Source: Aequorivita antarctica (GTDB lineage: Bacteria > Bacteroidota > Bacteroidia > Flavobacteriales > Flavobacteriaceae). Taken from it: a DNA stretch of 64,000 nt. The notes beneath the pieces were generated by a model, which saw only the letters and a program-made list of their open reading frames with translations, had not been told where the DNA came from and made no database searches. How positions within the stretch are numbered: the stretch's first letter is position 1; each line of letters opens with the position of its first letter. Below are positions 24,898-33,566 of this stretch, one piece after another. The translations under genes and the position numbers were made by a program. The stretch covers positions 186,001-250,000 of the forward strand of contig NZ_VORT01000002.1 in assembly GCF_007997155.1 (NCBI RefSeq). The letters are read 5' to 3'.

Positions 24898-25604
24898 AAT
24901 CAAGAAATAAGAAAGCTAGGGTAGCGGGGTTGTTATATTTACTGCTAGTGATAACCGGAATGATTTATCTTGTGTACATTCCTTCTCAATTAATAGGCGA
25001 GAGCGCAACAACAACAGTAGCTAACATACGAAATTCTGAATGGTTGTTTCGACTGGAAATTATAGTTGGTATCATCTCTTCTGTCATTTTTATATTTTTA
25101 CCCTTGGCTTTGTACAGACTTTTACACGAAGTAAATAAAACCCACGCAAGCCTAATGGTGTTATTTGCTTTACTAAGCGTACCTATTTCTTTTGTAAACT
25201 TTCTAAACAAATTTTCAGTTTTAACCCTTATTACGAAACCAGAATATTTAGAAAAACTTGGAGAAAGCAACCTTCAAACCCAAGTGATGTTACAGCTTGA
25301 AAATTATAGCACTGGACTAACAGTTTTACAAGTATTTTGGGGTCTTTGGTTGTTCCCGTTTGGCTATTTAGTGTATAAATCAGGGTTCCTTCCAAAGCTC
25401 CTTGGTATTTTTTTAATGGCGGGTTGCTTTGGGTATTTAATAAACTTTTTTGGAGGTTTTCTATATTCAGGTTTCCACACAACGATTTTATCTGACATAA
25501 CGGGAATGCCAGCACCCCTTGGTGAAATTGGAATCTGTTTGTGGCTTTTAATAATGGGAACTAATAAACTGAGCTTTGGAAAAACAGCAGTAGCAAAGAC
25601 CTGA
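24894..25604 (+). CDS. DUF4386-family membrane protein
   Basis: I take ATG 24894, which overlaps the previous stop as ATGA. The protein has 236 residues and about six helices. The N-terminal ARVAGLLYLLLVITGMIYLVYIPSQL and the later VFWGLWLFPFGYLVYKSGFLPKLLGIFLMAGCFGYL match DUF4386. The family is widespread in Bacteroidota and Actinobacteria and has no known function. Coupling to a DUF6326 protein suggests a two-component membrane unit. Confidence 0.8.
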   Translation: MKSRNKKARVAGLLYLLLVITGMIYLVYIPSQLIGESATTTVANIRNSEWLFRLEIIVGIISSVIFIFLPLALYRLLHEVNKTHASLMVLFALLSVPISFVNFLNKFSVLTLITKPEYLEKLGESNLQTQVMLQLENYSTGLTVLQVFWGLWLFPFGYLVYKSGFLPKLLGIFLMAGCFGYLINFFGGFLYSGFHTTILSDITGMPAPLGEIGICLWLLIMGTNKLSFGKTAVAKT

Positions 25605-25897
25605 GGTAAAAAACAACTGTTGTCTTCATTAATTTTCAACCCCCAGCTAGCGCTCCTCCACTAAGCTTGTAACTATTTCAAATAAAATAGTTGTTCGTTC
25701 ACTTGTCAATACTTGAATGGCAACGCAGATTTGTTTACGCACCTGACTATATAAAGCAATAAGAAGGGCAAATTCATTTAGAATTTTAATCTTCTTTTTT
25801 TATAATTTATAATTATTATTTAATGATGAATAGGGCATAATTTTTGATTGTATCGAGCTCATTACCAGAAAATTAAATAATTTAAACCTTAGAAATT

Positions 25898-26647
25898 ATG
25901 AAAACAAAAATCATTACAATAGCCCTAGTTGCTATTACAAGTATCTCGAGTCATTTAGTTGCACAAGAAGTAGCTGCAAAATCGGCAGGATATGACTTAA
26001 AAAAAAATGTTAAGTGCCGAGTAAACCCCACAGAAACGGGATTTTCTATTATGTTTGAATATGATGCAAAAGCACCAATAGATGTTACGGTTAATCAGGC
26101 ATCAGGAAAGAAAGGTTACGATTACTATAAAGCAATGTCAGAATACAGTGTAAATTCTTTAGATAATTCTGTTACGGAAGTAAAAAGCCCAAGAGATGCG
26201 ACGAGTGGAATGGCAACGGGAAAAAGAATGCATGAACCAGTTCGCATAGAAAAAAAAATAGACAAAAGTACACCTCTGTTGGCTAAAGAAGTATCAAGTA
26301 ATATAACAAATGAAGATTCATGGACAGTAGGACGATCTGATGGTGGTGTAGGAAAAGTTAGTATGCAAGATATAAGTTTTACAAAAAGATGTGCTGGTAA
26401 TACAACAGTATTTTCGGTTGAAGATGGTGATTGTGTAATACCAACAGGGGATTGCCCAAACGGAGACTGTAAATTGAAGATAGAGTGGACTTGGAATGAT
26501 GGTTCAGTTAGTCAAGAATCAGTTGCTGGCAGTAGTAATTCGGTTGATTTTTTATTAAAAATAGAGGACGGAGTTTGTACCGCAATGGCAATTAACGAAA
26601 AAGGATTGCCAGGTGATAAACCTAGAAAAACCAAAACCAAAAATTAA
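25898..26647 (+). CDS. Secreted protein with a tail-tube/Hcp-like signature
   Basis: The 249-residue protein has a signal peptide ending LVAQ (about 1-23). Residues 97-114 read SPRDATSGMATGKRMHEP, followed by EKKIDKSTPLL. This resembles the DAASG..TGKR.H.P signature of phage-tail-tube/Hcp-like proteins of Bacteroidota. The C-terminus has a Cys-rich GDCVIPTGDCPNGDCKLKIEW and a basic tail. The fold match is by motif only. The Sec signal is odd for a tube protein, which would normally be cytoplasmic. It is a single gene with a strong terminator. It may be an adapted, exported relative. Confidence 0.55.
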   Translation: MKTKIITIALVAITSISSHLVAQEVAAKSAGYDLKKNVKCRVNPTETGFSIMFEYDAKAPIDVTVNQASGKKGYDYYKAMSEYSVNSLDNSVTEVKSPRDATSGMATGKRMHEPVRIEKKIDKSTPLLAKEVSSNITNEDSWTVGRSDGGVGKVSMQDISFTKRCAGNTTVFSVEDGDCVIPTGDCPNGDCKLKIEWTWNDGSVSQESVAGSSNSVDFLLKIEDGVCTAMAINEKGLPGDKPRKTKTKN

Positions 26648-26651
26648 AAGC

Positions 26652-26685
26652 AAAACAGGAAGTTCTTTACTTCCTGTTTTCTTTT
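26652..26685 (+). terminator. Intrinsic terminator after the tail-tube-like gene
   Basis: A perfect 12-bp stem (26652-26663 with 26669-26680) with a TCTTT loop is followed by CTTTT. Confidence 0.75.
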
Positions 26686-26707
26686 ACAACAGAATCTAAA
26701 ACTATAA

Positions 26708-26896
26708 AATATCAGTTTCTGTAAGTTGGGAATGGGTTTGATTTTAGCACAAATTGTTGCAGAGACTCATGGTGGAGATATAAACCATGTAAGCGATAAA
26801 AAAACGGGTACTACGAATAGAATTACTTTAATCAAACACTTCAACGAGCCAGGAAAGAAGCGTGCAAAACTATCTTTTGTAGTAGTAAACATTTAG
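26708..26896 (+). pseudogene. Remnant of a histidine-kinase ATPase domain
   Basis: The frame is open for 62 codons to TAG 26894-26896, with an ATG at 26732. The segment GMGLILAQIVAETHGGDI followed by KKTGTTNRITL resembles the G2 box and last strands of HATPase_c domains (GLGLAI...AHGG...GT.F.I.L). The rest of a kinase is missing upstream, where another gene and its terminator lie. I read it as a decayed C-terminal fragment. Confidence 0.4.
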
Positions 26897-26981
26897 TTTA
26901 TAAAAATACCCTCGAGCATCACCAGTGTAATCTGTAATTGTTAAAATCTTAGAAAAAGATAAGTTAAATGCCTAACTATTA

Positions 26982-27066
26982 TTACTATATTTGGTTTGAT
27001 GCTTAGCACTTTATTCAATAATTTAATTTGAAACCCACGAACAGTTTATGTGTTCTTGGGTTTTAT
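26982..27066 (+). promoter_or_regulatory. Promoter-plus-terminator element B (sRNA or attenuator candidate)
   Basis: The same 16-nt block as element A occurs at 26982-26997, with TATATTTG at 26986-26993. A 12-bp stem with one mismatch (27031-27042 with 27052-27063) and a T-run follow after 37 nt. The DUF5996 gene begins 76 bp later. The middle is not conserved with element A, but the layout is. Confidence 0.5.
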
Positions 27067-27138
27067 ATTTTTGAAAGCATAATTATAAAAAACTAAAGCT
27101 TGGATTTATAGACATATGTATTATTAAAGATTGTAAAA

Positions 27139-28050
27139 ATGGGAAATGAAAAGAACTGGCCAGTTTTAAATTTTGCAGAAATGCAAGACACCATTGAAAC
27201 ACTGCACCAATGGATTCAAATTGTTGGAAAAATACGTTTAAAGACGATGCCGTGGCAAAATCATTCTTGGCATACCACGCTTTATATAACCCCCACAGGC
27301 TATTCAACCAATGCAATTTCCTTTGAAGGGCGAATATTCCAAATAGATTTTAACTTTAAAACGCATAAACTGCTTATTCAATGTTCCAATGCCGAAACGG
27401 TGACGATGGACTTAAAACCCAGAACTGTGGCAAGTTTTTATGAAGAGCTTTTTGAAAAGTTAGCAAGCATTGGACTAGCAATTAGAATTCACGCAAGTCC
27501 AAATGAAATGGAGCCAGCAATTCCATTCGCAGAGAACGTGATTAACAAGGCCTACAATCCAGAGGTGGCGAATGCACTTTGGAGAGCTATGGTTAAAGTG
27601 AATGCCGTTTTTCTTGAATTCAGAAGTGAGTTTATAGGAAAGGCGAGTCCGGTACACCTATTTTGGGGCGCATTTGACTTGGCTGTTACTCGATTTTCAG
27701 GAAAACCCGCGCCGCTTCATCAAGGCGGCATGCCCAATATGCCTTTGGACGTAATGCAGGAAGCTTACTCACAAGAGGTCTGCAGTGCCGGGTTTTGGCC
27801 TGGCTCTAAAGATTCGCCTATCCCTGTTTTTTATGCCTATGCATACCCCAGTGATGCGCGTTTTGGAGAGCAGAAGGTTTTGCCGAAAGAGGCATTCTAC
27901 AGCCCCGAAATGGGGGAGTTTTTCTTAAAATATGAAGATGTACAAACCTCAGATAATCCAGAAAAAAACTTGCACGACTTTTTACAAACAACTTATATAG
28001 CAGCAACCAAAACTTCTAAATGGGATAGAACTAGCTTAGAAAAGATGTAG
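27139..28050 (+). CDS. DUF5996-family protein
   Basis: The 303-residue protein starts WPVLNFAEMQDTIETLHQWIQIVGKIRL, with MPWQNHSWHTTLYIT and the later GKASPVHLFWGAFDLAVTRFSG, the patterns of DUF5996. It looks cytoplasmic. The conserved His and Trp residues suggest an enzyme or ligand-binding protein, but none has been characterised to my knowledge. It lies downstream of promoter-plus-terminator element B and is followed by a 2OG-Fe(II) oxygenase gene 78 bp later. Confidence 0.85.
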   Translation: MGNEKNWPVLNFAEMQDTIETLHQWIQIVGKIRLKTMPWQNHSWHTTLYITPTGYSTNAISFEGRIFQIDFNFKTHKLLIQCSNAETVTMDLKPRTVASFYEELFEKLASIGLAIRIHASPNEMEPAIPFAENVINKAYNPEVANALWRAMVKVNAVFLEFRSEFIGKASPVHLFWGAFDLAVTRFSGKPAPLHQGGMPNMPLDVMQEAYSQEVCSAGFWPGSKDSPIPVFYAYAYPSDARFGEQKVLPKEAFYSPEMGEFFLKYEDVQTSDNPEKNLHDFLQTTYIAATKTSKWDRTSLEKM

Positions 28051-28128
28051 AATACAATACCTTATCTTTTAGCTTACAACTTATTAATAATACCCTAATT
28101 TTAAATTTTTATAGAAACATTTTATTTT

Positions 28129-28716
28129 ATGTCAATAAACTATTCATTTGGTCTTCCACTCAAACACAACTTTGCAGAATACGTATACTATCAAGGATTA
28201 TTTCTCCCCCATGAAATAGATAACATACTAAGCTTTTGGGATGATGACAAAACAATAAAAGCAACTGTAGCTGGAGAAAGTGAGTATAGAGATGAGTTAA
28301 GGAAAAGTTCTGTAATGTTTATTGAAAACAGCAAAGACAATGATTGGATTTATAATAAGCTGGCAGGGCTTGCTGTTAATTGTAATAATGAAAGATATTG
28401 GTTTGATTTATTGGGCTTTCACCAGGAGTTGCAGCTTACAAGATATTCAACAGGCGATTTTTTTGAATGGCACTTAGATTTCGGTGCGGGAGAAATTTCA
28501 GCGCGTAAGCTAAGTATGACCATTCAGTTATCAGATCCAAATGATTATGAAGGAGGAGATTTACAGTTTATGATTAATCAGAACATAGTAAATGCCCCAA
28601 GAGAGAAGGGGACTGTAATAATTTTCCCATCATTTATTATGCATCGGGTTACCCCTATAACCAAGGGAACACGGCAATCAATTGTTGGTTGGGTTTCAGG
28701 CCCACCTTATAGATAA
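28129..28716 (+). CDS. 2-oxoglutarate/Fe(II)-dependent oxygenase (prolyl 4-hydroxylase-like)
   Basis: The 195-residue protein has the iron triad His115 and Asp117 (EWHLDFG) and His172 (FIMHRVTP), with Arg182 (GTRQSIVGW) to bind 2-oxoglutarate. EGGDLQFM at 141-148 is typical of the double-stranded beta-helix of PKHD/P4H proteins. The family hydroxylates protein or small-molecule substrates; this one is unknown. It is cytoplasmic and followed by a GNAT gene at 49 bp. Confidence 0.88.
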   Translation: MSINYSFGLPLKHNFAEYVYYQGLFLPHEIDNILSFWDDDKTIKATVAGESEYRDELRKSSVMFIENSKDNDWIYNKLAGLAVNCNNERYWFDLLGFHQELQLTRYSTGDFFEWHLDFGAGEISARKLSMTIQLSDPNDYEGGDLQFMINQNIVNAPREKGTVIIFPSFIMHRVTPITKGTRQSIVGWVSGPPYR

Positions 28717-28765
28717 TGTACTGCATGTTGTTTTGGAAAAGTAATACTAAAAACTTATAGAAAAA

Positions 28766-29197
28766 ATGATTTTTAGAAAAGCATTAGCGGCGGACATAAA
28801 GAAAATTCAAATAGTAAGAAATGCTGTAACCGAAAATACACTGTCTAACCCTGCTTTAGTTACAGACGAGGATTGTTTGGAGTTTATAACAAAAAGAGGA
28901 AAAGGATGGGTATGTGAAATAGACACTAAGATAGTTGGCTTTTCGATAGTGGACTTACAAGAAAACAATATTTGGGCGCTATTTGTACATCCAAGCTATG
29001 ACAAACAGGGAATAGGAAAACAATTGCAAAAGCTTATGCTGGATTGGTATTTTAAACAAACCAAAATGAATGTTTGGCTGGGAACTGCTCCCAATACAAG
29101 AGCTGAAAGTTTTTACAGGAAAACGGGTTGGAAAGAAATTGGAACACACGGAAAGGGCGAAGTTAAATTTGAAATGACTTATGAGAATTGGAAATGA
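28766..29197 (+). CDS. GNAT-family N-acetyltransferase
   Basis: The 143-residue protein starts MIFRKALAADIKKIQIVRNAV. The acetyl-CoA site reads LFVHPSYDKQGIGKQLQKLM (the Q/RxxGxG/A loop) and the end is NTRAESFYRKTGWKEIG, both typical of GNAT enzymes. It transfers an acetyl group from acetyl-CoA to an amine; the substrate is unknown. It is the last gene before a repeat-rich intergenic region. Confidence 0.9.
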   Translation: MIFRKALAADIKKIQIVRNAVTENTLSNPALVTDEDCLEFITKRGKGWVCEIDTKIVGFSIVDLQENNIWALFVHPSYDKQGIGKQLQKLMLDWYFKQTKMNVWLGTAPNTRAESFYRKTGWKEIGTHGKGEVKFEMTYENWK

Positions 29198-29284
29198 TGC
29201 GTTGTCTTCATTGTGAGCGCAGGTAGCACTCTCCTGCTTCAAACCCTCATTGCAAAAGCAGCGAGGCAATCTCATGAACCAACT

Positions 29285-29412
29285 CGTCATTGCGAGCGTA
29301 GCGTTGCAATCTCTGGAAGCTATTTGCCATCATGATTAAAACTACACCACGGCAGATTGCTTCACTTCGACTGCGCTCAGTACAAGGCAGTCGTGCCTCC
29401 TTCGCAATGACG
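29285..29412. repeat. Intergenic palindromic repeat, copy 3
   Basis: The ends are CGTCATTGCGAGCG and CTTCGCAATGACG, inverted, with the shared middle (CCATCATGATTAAAACTACA). It carries an insertion, CTTCGACTGCGCTCAG, relative to copy 1. Degenerate repeat sequence extends on both sides (about 29207-29280 and 29440-29510), so this is a nest of eroded copies. Confidence 0.75.
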
Positions 29413-29656
29413 AGGTTTTAGGCAGATTTATTAAGTTTATATTCGATTTGCTTCCTTTCGACTTTACTCATTACGGGCAGTCTCTTCTTTGGTTGTTCTT
29501 TCGCAATGACTTTGCAAATTAATTACTTTGAACATTCAAAGGGAATCCAACGCAATTAACTACCTTTCGGCTATGATAGAGCTATTAAAACGGCTGTTTA
29601 TTTAGACCGTTGTGTGGTAATTGTTTAATAGAAATTTTAGTAAAGAAAAGTATAAA

Positions 29657-30250
29657 ATGTGGTGGCAATATATATTAGTTTTTTTAGGTGCACTACTATT
29701 TGATATAGTCCCTTTTCCTTTCCCACCAGCATTTACAATAATGATGTTTTTTCAGATCATTTTTGAATTGAATGTGTGGTTAGTAATTATAATAGGAGTT
29801 GTTGGCTCGGTCTTGGGTAGATACATTTTGCTTTTATATGCTCCATTATTAGCAACTAAGTATTTAAAAGAATCAAAAAATAACGACATTCAGTTTCTTG
29901 GCGATAAAATGAGAGAAAATAAATGGAAGGGACAAGCGATTGTTCTTGCGTATTCCTTATTGCCACTTCCCACCACACCACTTTTTTTAGGGGCGGGCAT
30001 TTCCAGAATAAAACCCATTTATATTATACCTGCATTTATCATAGGTAAATTTACGAGTGATAGTATTGCATTACATCTTGGTAAATACGCCTCAGAAAAC
30101 ATTGAAAGTATAATAGAGAATACATTTTCTTGGGAATCAATTGCAAGTTTAATATTAAGCTTAGTGCTTCTTTTCTGCCTTTTCTTTATAGACTGGCGAA
30201 AATTGATCCAAACAAAGAGGTTGGTGATAAACTATAAAATATTGAAGTAG
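29657..30250 (+). CDS. Small VTT/DedA-like membrane protein
   Basis: I take ATG 29657 over a TTG at 29621. The protein has 197 residues and about five hydrophobic segments, starting MWWQYILVFLGALLFDIVPFPFPPAF. VVGSVLGRYILLLYA and LLPLPTTPLFLGAGISRIKP resemble the re-entrant G-rich loops of VTT/SNARE-associated (DedA) proteins. The family is implicated in lipid scrambling and membrane homeostasis. The call is moderate because the canonical GRxxG is reduced to LGRY. Confidence 0.55.
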   Translation: MWWQYILVFLGALLFDIVPFPFPPAFTIMMFFQIIFELNVWLVIIIGVVGSVLGRYILLLYAPLLATKYLKESKNNDIQFLGDKMRENKWKGQAIVLAYSLLPLPTTPLFLGAGISRIKPIYIIPAFIIGKFTSDSIALHLGKYASENIESIIENTFSWESIASLILSLVLLFCLFFIDWRKLIQTKRLVINYKILK

Positions 30251-30402
30251 AAGCATTATTCTAAATCATAGGACGCAATGTCGAGATAGAATAGCTGATT
30301 TACCAAAGAGTGTACGGAGGTTTTGTGAATTAACCAAACAGAAAACTCGGACCACAGCGCCAAGTTCCTGACATATTTATCCCTTTCCACCAAAACCCTG
30401 AC

Positions 30403-30410
30403 TATCTTTG
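30403..30410 (+). promoter_or_regulatory. -7 promoter box TATCTTTG before the tandem helicases
   Basis: TATCTTTG, an exact TAnnTTTG match, ends 14 nt before the ATG at 30425. The resulting leader would be almost absent. Confidence 0.45.
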
Positions 30411-30424
30411 CCGAAAATTTTACT

Positions 30425-31780
30425 ATGCCCAATACCTTTTCCTCTTTAGGAATCAACCCTTCATTACAGCAAAGTTTAGCAGAGTTAAACATTGTAGTGC
30501 CCACAGACATTCAACAAAAAACAATTCCACTCATTTTGACCGAAACTAAGGATGTAGTGGCCTTGGCAAAAACTGGGAGCGGGAAAACGGCAGCCTTTGG
30601 ATTGCCATTGTTACAACTTATAGATCCTAAGAATACCAATATTAAAGCCATCATCCTGGCACCTACGCGAGAACTTGGTCAGCAAATACACGCCAATTTA
30701 GAGGCCTTCGCCACGCACAGTCCCGAAATACGTATTGCCTCCCTTTGTGGCGGTATCCCTATAAAACCGCAGATAGAGCGTTTAAAAAATGCCACCCACA
30801 TAGTGGTGGCAACACCTGGACGTTTGGTAGATTTAATAAAGCGGAATGCCATTGATCTTAAAAATGTAGCCTATTTGGTTCTGGACGAGGCAGATGAAAT
30901 GGTTACTGCCCTAAAAACCGATTTGGACAACATTATTGCTGAAATTCCAAAAGGCAGAAGAACGCTTCTGTTTACCGCTACAATGCCCGGAACCATCAAG
31001 CAATTGGTTCAAAACTATATGAGCAAGCACGTGCTACACATAGAAGCCAATATGGAAACGATGGGCCATCAGGGCATAGACCATCGATTTATGGTGGTGG
31101 AACCCATTGAAAAGCTAGAGGTATTGCTACACTTTTTAAGTTCTAAGGAAGGGGAGCGGGGTATTATTTTCTGTAAAACAAAAGCTGCGGTCAATAAACT
31201 GGCAAAGAATCTAGCCATTAATAAATTCTCTTCTGGCGCCATTCACGGGAGTCTTACCCAAGCCATCCGCGATCGGGTGATGGGTCAGTTTAGGGAAGGA
31301 AATATAGACATACTTGTAGCCACAGACCTTGCCGCGCGGGGACTGGATGTTAAGGAAATCAGTTATGTAATCAATTATCACTTGCCAGATACTTATGAAA
31401 CGTATGTTCACCGAAGCGGTCGGACGGCTAGGGCAGGAGCAGCAGGACTTTCGGTAACGATACTCCAGCAAGAGGAGGTTTTTGAAATCCCAGAGTTTGA
31501 AGAAGAACTAGGGATCGTTTTTACGGAAATGAAAAAGCCAGACGCCCAAAGCACAGAGGAAAGCAATACATTTTTATGGGCAAAAAAAATCTTTAAAACA
31601 AAACCCAACCGAACCATTTCAGCGGAATTTAAGGAAAAAATTAGCACAGTATTCCATCATTTGACTAAGGAAGAGTTGGTGGATAAGATATTGGCACATC
31701 AACTTGCGCAAACATCTATTATTCCTCCAAAAGCAGAAACACCCGCAAAGCCAACAAAGAAAAAGAAGAAACAGAAATAA
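30425..31780 (+). CDS. DEAD-box RNA helicase
   Basis: The 451-residue protein has the Q-motif region IVVPTDIQ at 23-30, AKTGSGKT (48-55), DEAD (154-157), an ATPGR (129-133), ATDLAARGLD and a C-terminal HRSGRTARAG. The last 100 residues are a basic extension ending in a lysine run (PTKKKKKQK). It unwinds RNA, probably in ribosome assembly or cold response. Its stop overlaps the next start by one base (TAATG), so the two helicases are translated together. Confidence 0.9.
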   Translation: MPNTFSSLGINPSLQQSLAELNIVVPTDIQQKTIPLILTETKDVVALAKTGSGKTAAFGLPLLQLIDPKNTNIKAIILAPTRELGQQIHANLEAFATHSPEIRIASLCGGIPIKPQIERLKNATHIVVATPGRLVDLIKRNAIDLKNVAYLVLDEADEMVTALKTDLDNIIAEIPKGRRTLLFTATMPGTIKQLVQNYMSKHVLHIEANMETMGHQGIDHRFMVVEPIEKLEVLLHFLSSKEGERGIIFCKTKAAVNKLAKNLAINKFSSGAIHGSLTQAIRDRVMGQFREGNIDILVATDLAARGLDVKEISYVINYHLPDTYETYVHRSGRTARAGAAGLSVTILQQEEVFEIPEFEEELGIVFTEMKKPDAQSTEESNTFLWAKKIFKTKPNRTISAEFKEKISTVFHHLTKEELVDKILAHQLAQTSIIPPKAETPAKPTKKKKKQK

Positions 31781-33093
31781 TGGCAAACGAAATAAAGGAC
31801 CAACAGGATATTCTTGCAAAACTCAACATTGCGGCCTTAAACCCTATGCAGGAGGAGGCTATTGCCGTAATTGAAAAGACAGCAAACACCATCTTGTTAT
31901 CACCAACTGGCACTGGGAAAACATTGGCTTTTCTGTTGCCCATAATTAAAAGTTTAAATATAGATAACCACGAGGTACAAGCTTTGATTGTTGTTCCCAC
32001 GCGTGAACTTGCCATACAGATTGAACAAGTAGTTCGGAATATGGGGTCCGGCTTTAAGGTTAATGCAGTTTATGGCGGTAGGGCCAAGAGCAAGGACAAG
32101 ATAGAATTGAAGCATACCCCTGCTATTTTAGTAGGTACACCTGGGAGAATCTTAGATCACTTTGACGATGACCGTTTTTCAAAAGCGAGTATCAATACCT
32201 TGGTGTTGGATGAATATGACAAGTCGCTAGAGATAGGTTTTGAAAGCGAAATGAGTGAAATATTGAGTGAACTTTCTGGTGTAAGTAAACGCATATTAAC
32301 ATCTGCCACACAGGGAGTTGGAATCCCTAAGTTTGTAAAATTAGACAAACCAACGGTACTAGATTATTTATCGGAAAAGACAGATCCAAAACTTGCCATC
32401 AAAACGATAATTTCACCAGATAAAGACAAATTGGAGACCTTACTGAAACTTGTGCTTTACCTTGGTAATCAACCTGGAATAATCTTTTGCAACTTTAGGG
32501 ATAGTATTGAAATTGTGAGTGATTTTCTAAATAAAAACAAGATAAGCCACGCGTGTTTTTCGGGCGGAATGGAGCAAAAAGACAGGGAACGGGCGCTTAT
32601 AAAATTCAGAAATGGCACCAGCCAGATATTGGTGGCCACCGATCTTGCGGCTAGAGGGATTGACATTCCCGAATTAAAATTTATTATCCATTACGAGCTG
32701 CCCCATTCGGCAGTAGAATTTACGCATAGAAACGGCAGAACGGCTAGGGTTAATGAAAAAGGTACCGCCTATGTGCTAAAGTGGAAAAACCAGCTATTGC
32801 CTGAATTTATTGAAAAAACAGAACCGATAGAAATTCCTCAAGCATCGCCATTAGTGCCACAATACTGGGAAACGCTCTTCATTTCGGGAGGGAGGAAAGA
32901 CAAAATCTCAAAAGGCGATATTGCGGGGCTATTCATCAAACAGGGAAACATAACCAATGAACAATTGGGCGCTATAGAACTAAAACAGGATTGTGCCTTT
33001 GTTGCAGTACCGCTAGCTCTTGCCAATCAATTGGTAGTTAAACTGAACAACAGTCGCCTTAAAAAGAAGAAGGTTCGGATTTATATCCTTTAA
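31780..33093 (+). CDS. DEAD-box RNA helicase (DEYD variant) with DbpA-like RNA-binding end
   Basis: The 437-residue protein has SPTGTGKT (41-48), PTREL (73-77), TPGR (120-123), DEYD for DEAD (144-147), TSAT (174-177), ATDLAARGID and HRNGRTAR. Residues about 370-437 (KISKGDIAGLFIKQGNI...) match the DbpA RNA-binding domain that in E. coli targets 23S rRNA. It is translationally coupled to the preceding helicase. Working as a pair on ribosome assembly is a reasonable inference. DEYD keeps both acidic residues but differs from the consensus, so reduced or specialised ATPase activity is possible. Confidence 0.88.
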   Translation: MANEIKDQQDILAKLNIAALNPMQEEAIAVIEKTANTILLSPTGTGKTLAFLLPIIKSLNIDNHEVQALIVVPTRELAIQIEQVVRNMGSGFKVNAVYGGRAKSKDKIELKHTPAILVGTPGRILDHFDDDRFSKASINTLVLDEYDKSLEIGFESEMSEILSELSGVSKRILTSATQGVGIPKFVKLDKPTVLDYLSEKTDPKLAIKTIISPDKDKLETLLKLVLYLGNQPGIIFCNFRDSIEIVSDFLNKNKISHACFSGGMEQKDRERALIKFRNGTSQILVATDLAARGIDIPELKFIIHYELPHSAVEFTHRNGRTARVNEKGTAYVLKWKNQLLPEFIEKTEPIEIPQASPLVPQYWETLFISGGRKDKISKGDIAGLFIKQGNITNEQLGAIELKQDCAFVAVPLALANQLVVKLNNSRLKKKKVRIYIL

Positions 33094-33102
33094 TTATTAA
33101 CT

Positions 33103-33232
33103 GTCATTGCGAGGTCGATAGGCCGCGGCAATCTCATGAAACTTTTAGTACCAGATTGGAATTCTGCCACGGCAGGTTGCTTCAATTGGACTGCGCGTAA
33201 TACAGGCAGTTGCGTCTTTCTGAACAATGACG
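33103..33232. repeat. Intergenic palindromic repeat, copy 4 (diverged)
   Basis: It begins GTCATTGCGAGGTCGATAGG and ends GAACAATGACG, with the middle GGCAATCTCATGAAAC conserved but other parts changed. It lies 10 bp after the helicase stop and could also act as a transcript end. Confidence 0.7.
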
Positions 33233-33566
33233 TTTTTGATTATAAATTTGTAAATCAATCCTTTAACATATAAAATGGAGATGCCCCGTTATTTTAGTCT
33301 ACTTTTACAGAAATCAATGATTTAGTCAGCTTATCTTTTTTTAATCTCCATCGAATTTTAATTAATCCTTCGCTTTCTACTATACTTTAACAGTCGTAGT
33401 GCATCAGGCGTTTTATGGTAAAACCAATAGGATTAACAACAATAGTTATCTTCAAAAAGTTTTCTTCATAATAAATTCGCTAAACACTGCGCCATTCTTT
33501 AACCAATGATAAAACCCCTTGTTTTTGAGGGATATTCTTGGTTTCGGCATGTTAGCAAATAAACTC
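33233..33566. other. Intergenic region before the desaturase
   Basis: AT-rich, without a gene. TAATAAATTCGCTA at 33469-33482 is an exact copy of 103-116 in the first promoter region. TATTCTTG at 33533-33540 is a weak -7-like box that favours the desaturase start at 33567. The sequence repeatedly contains short T-runs but no clear terminator. Confidence 0.3.
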
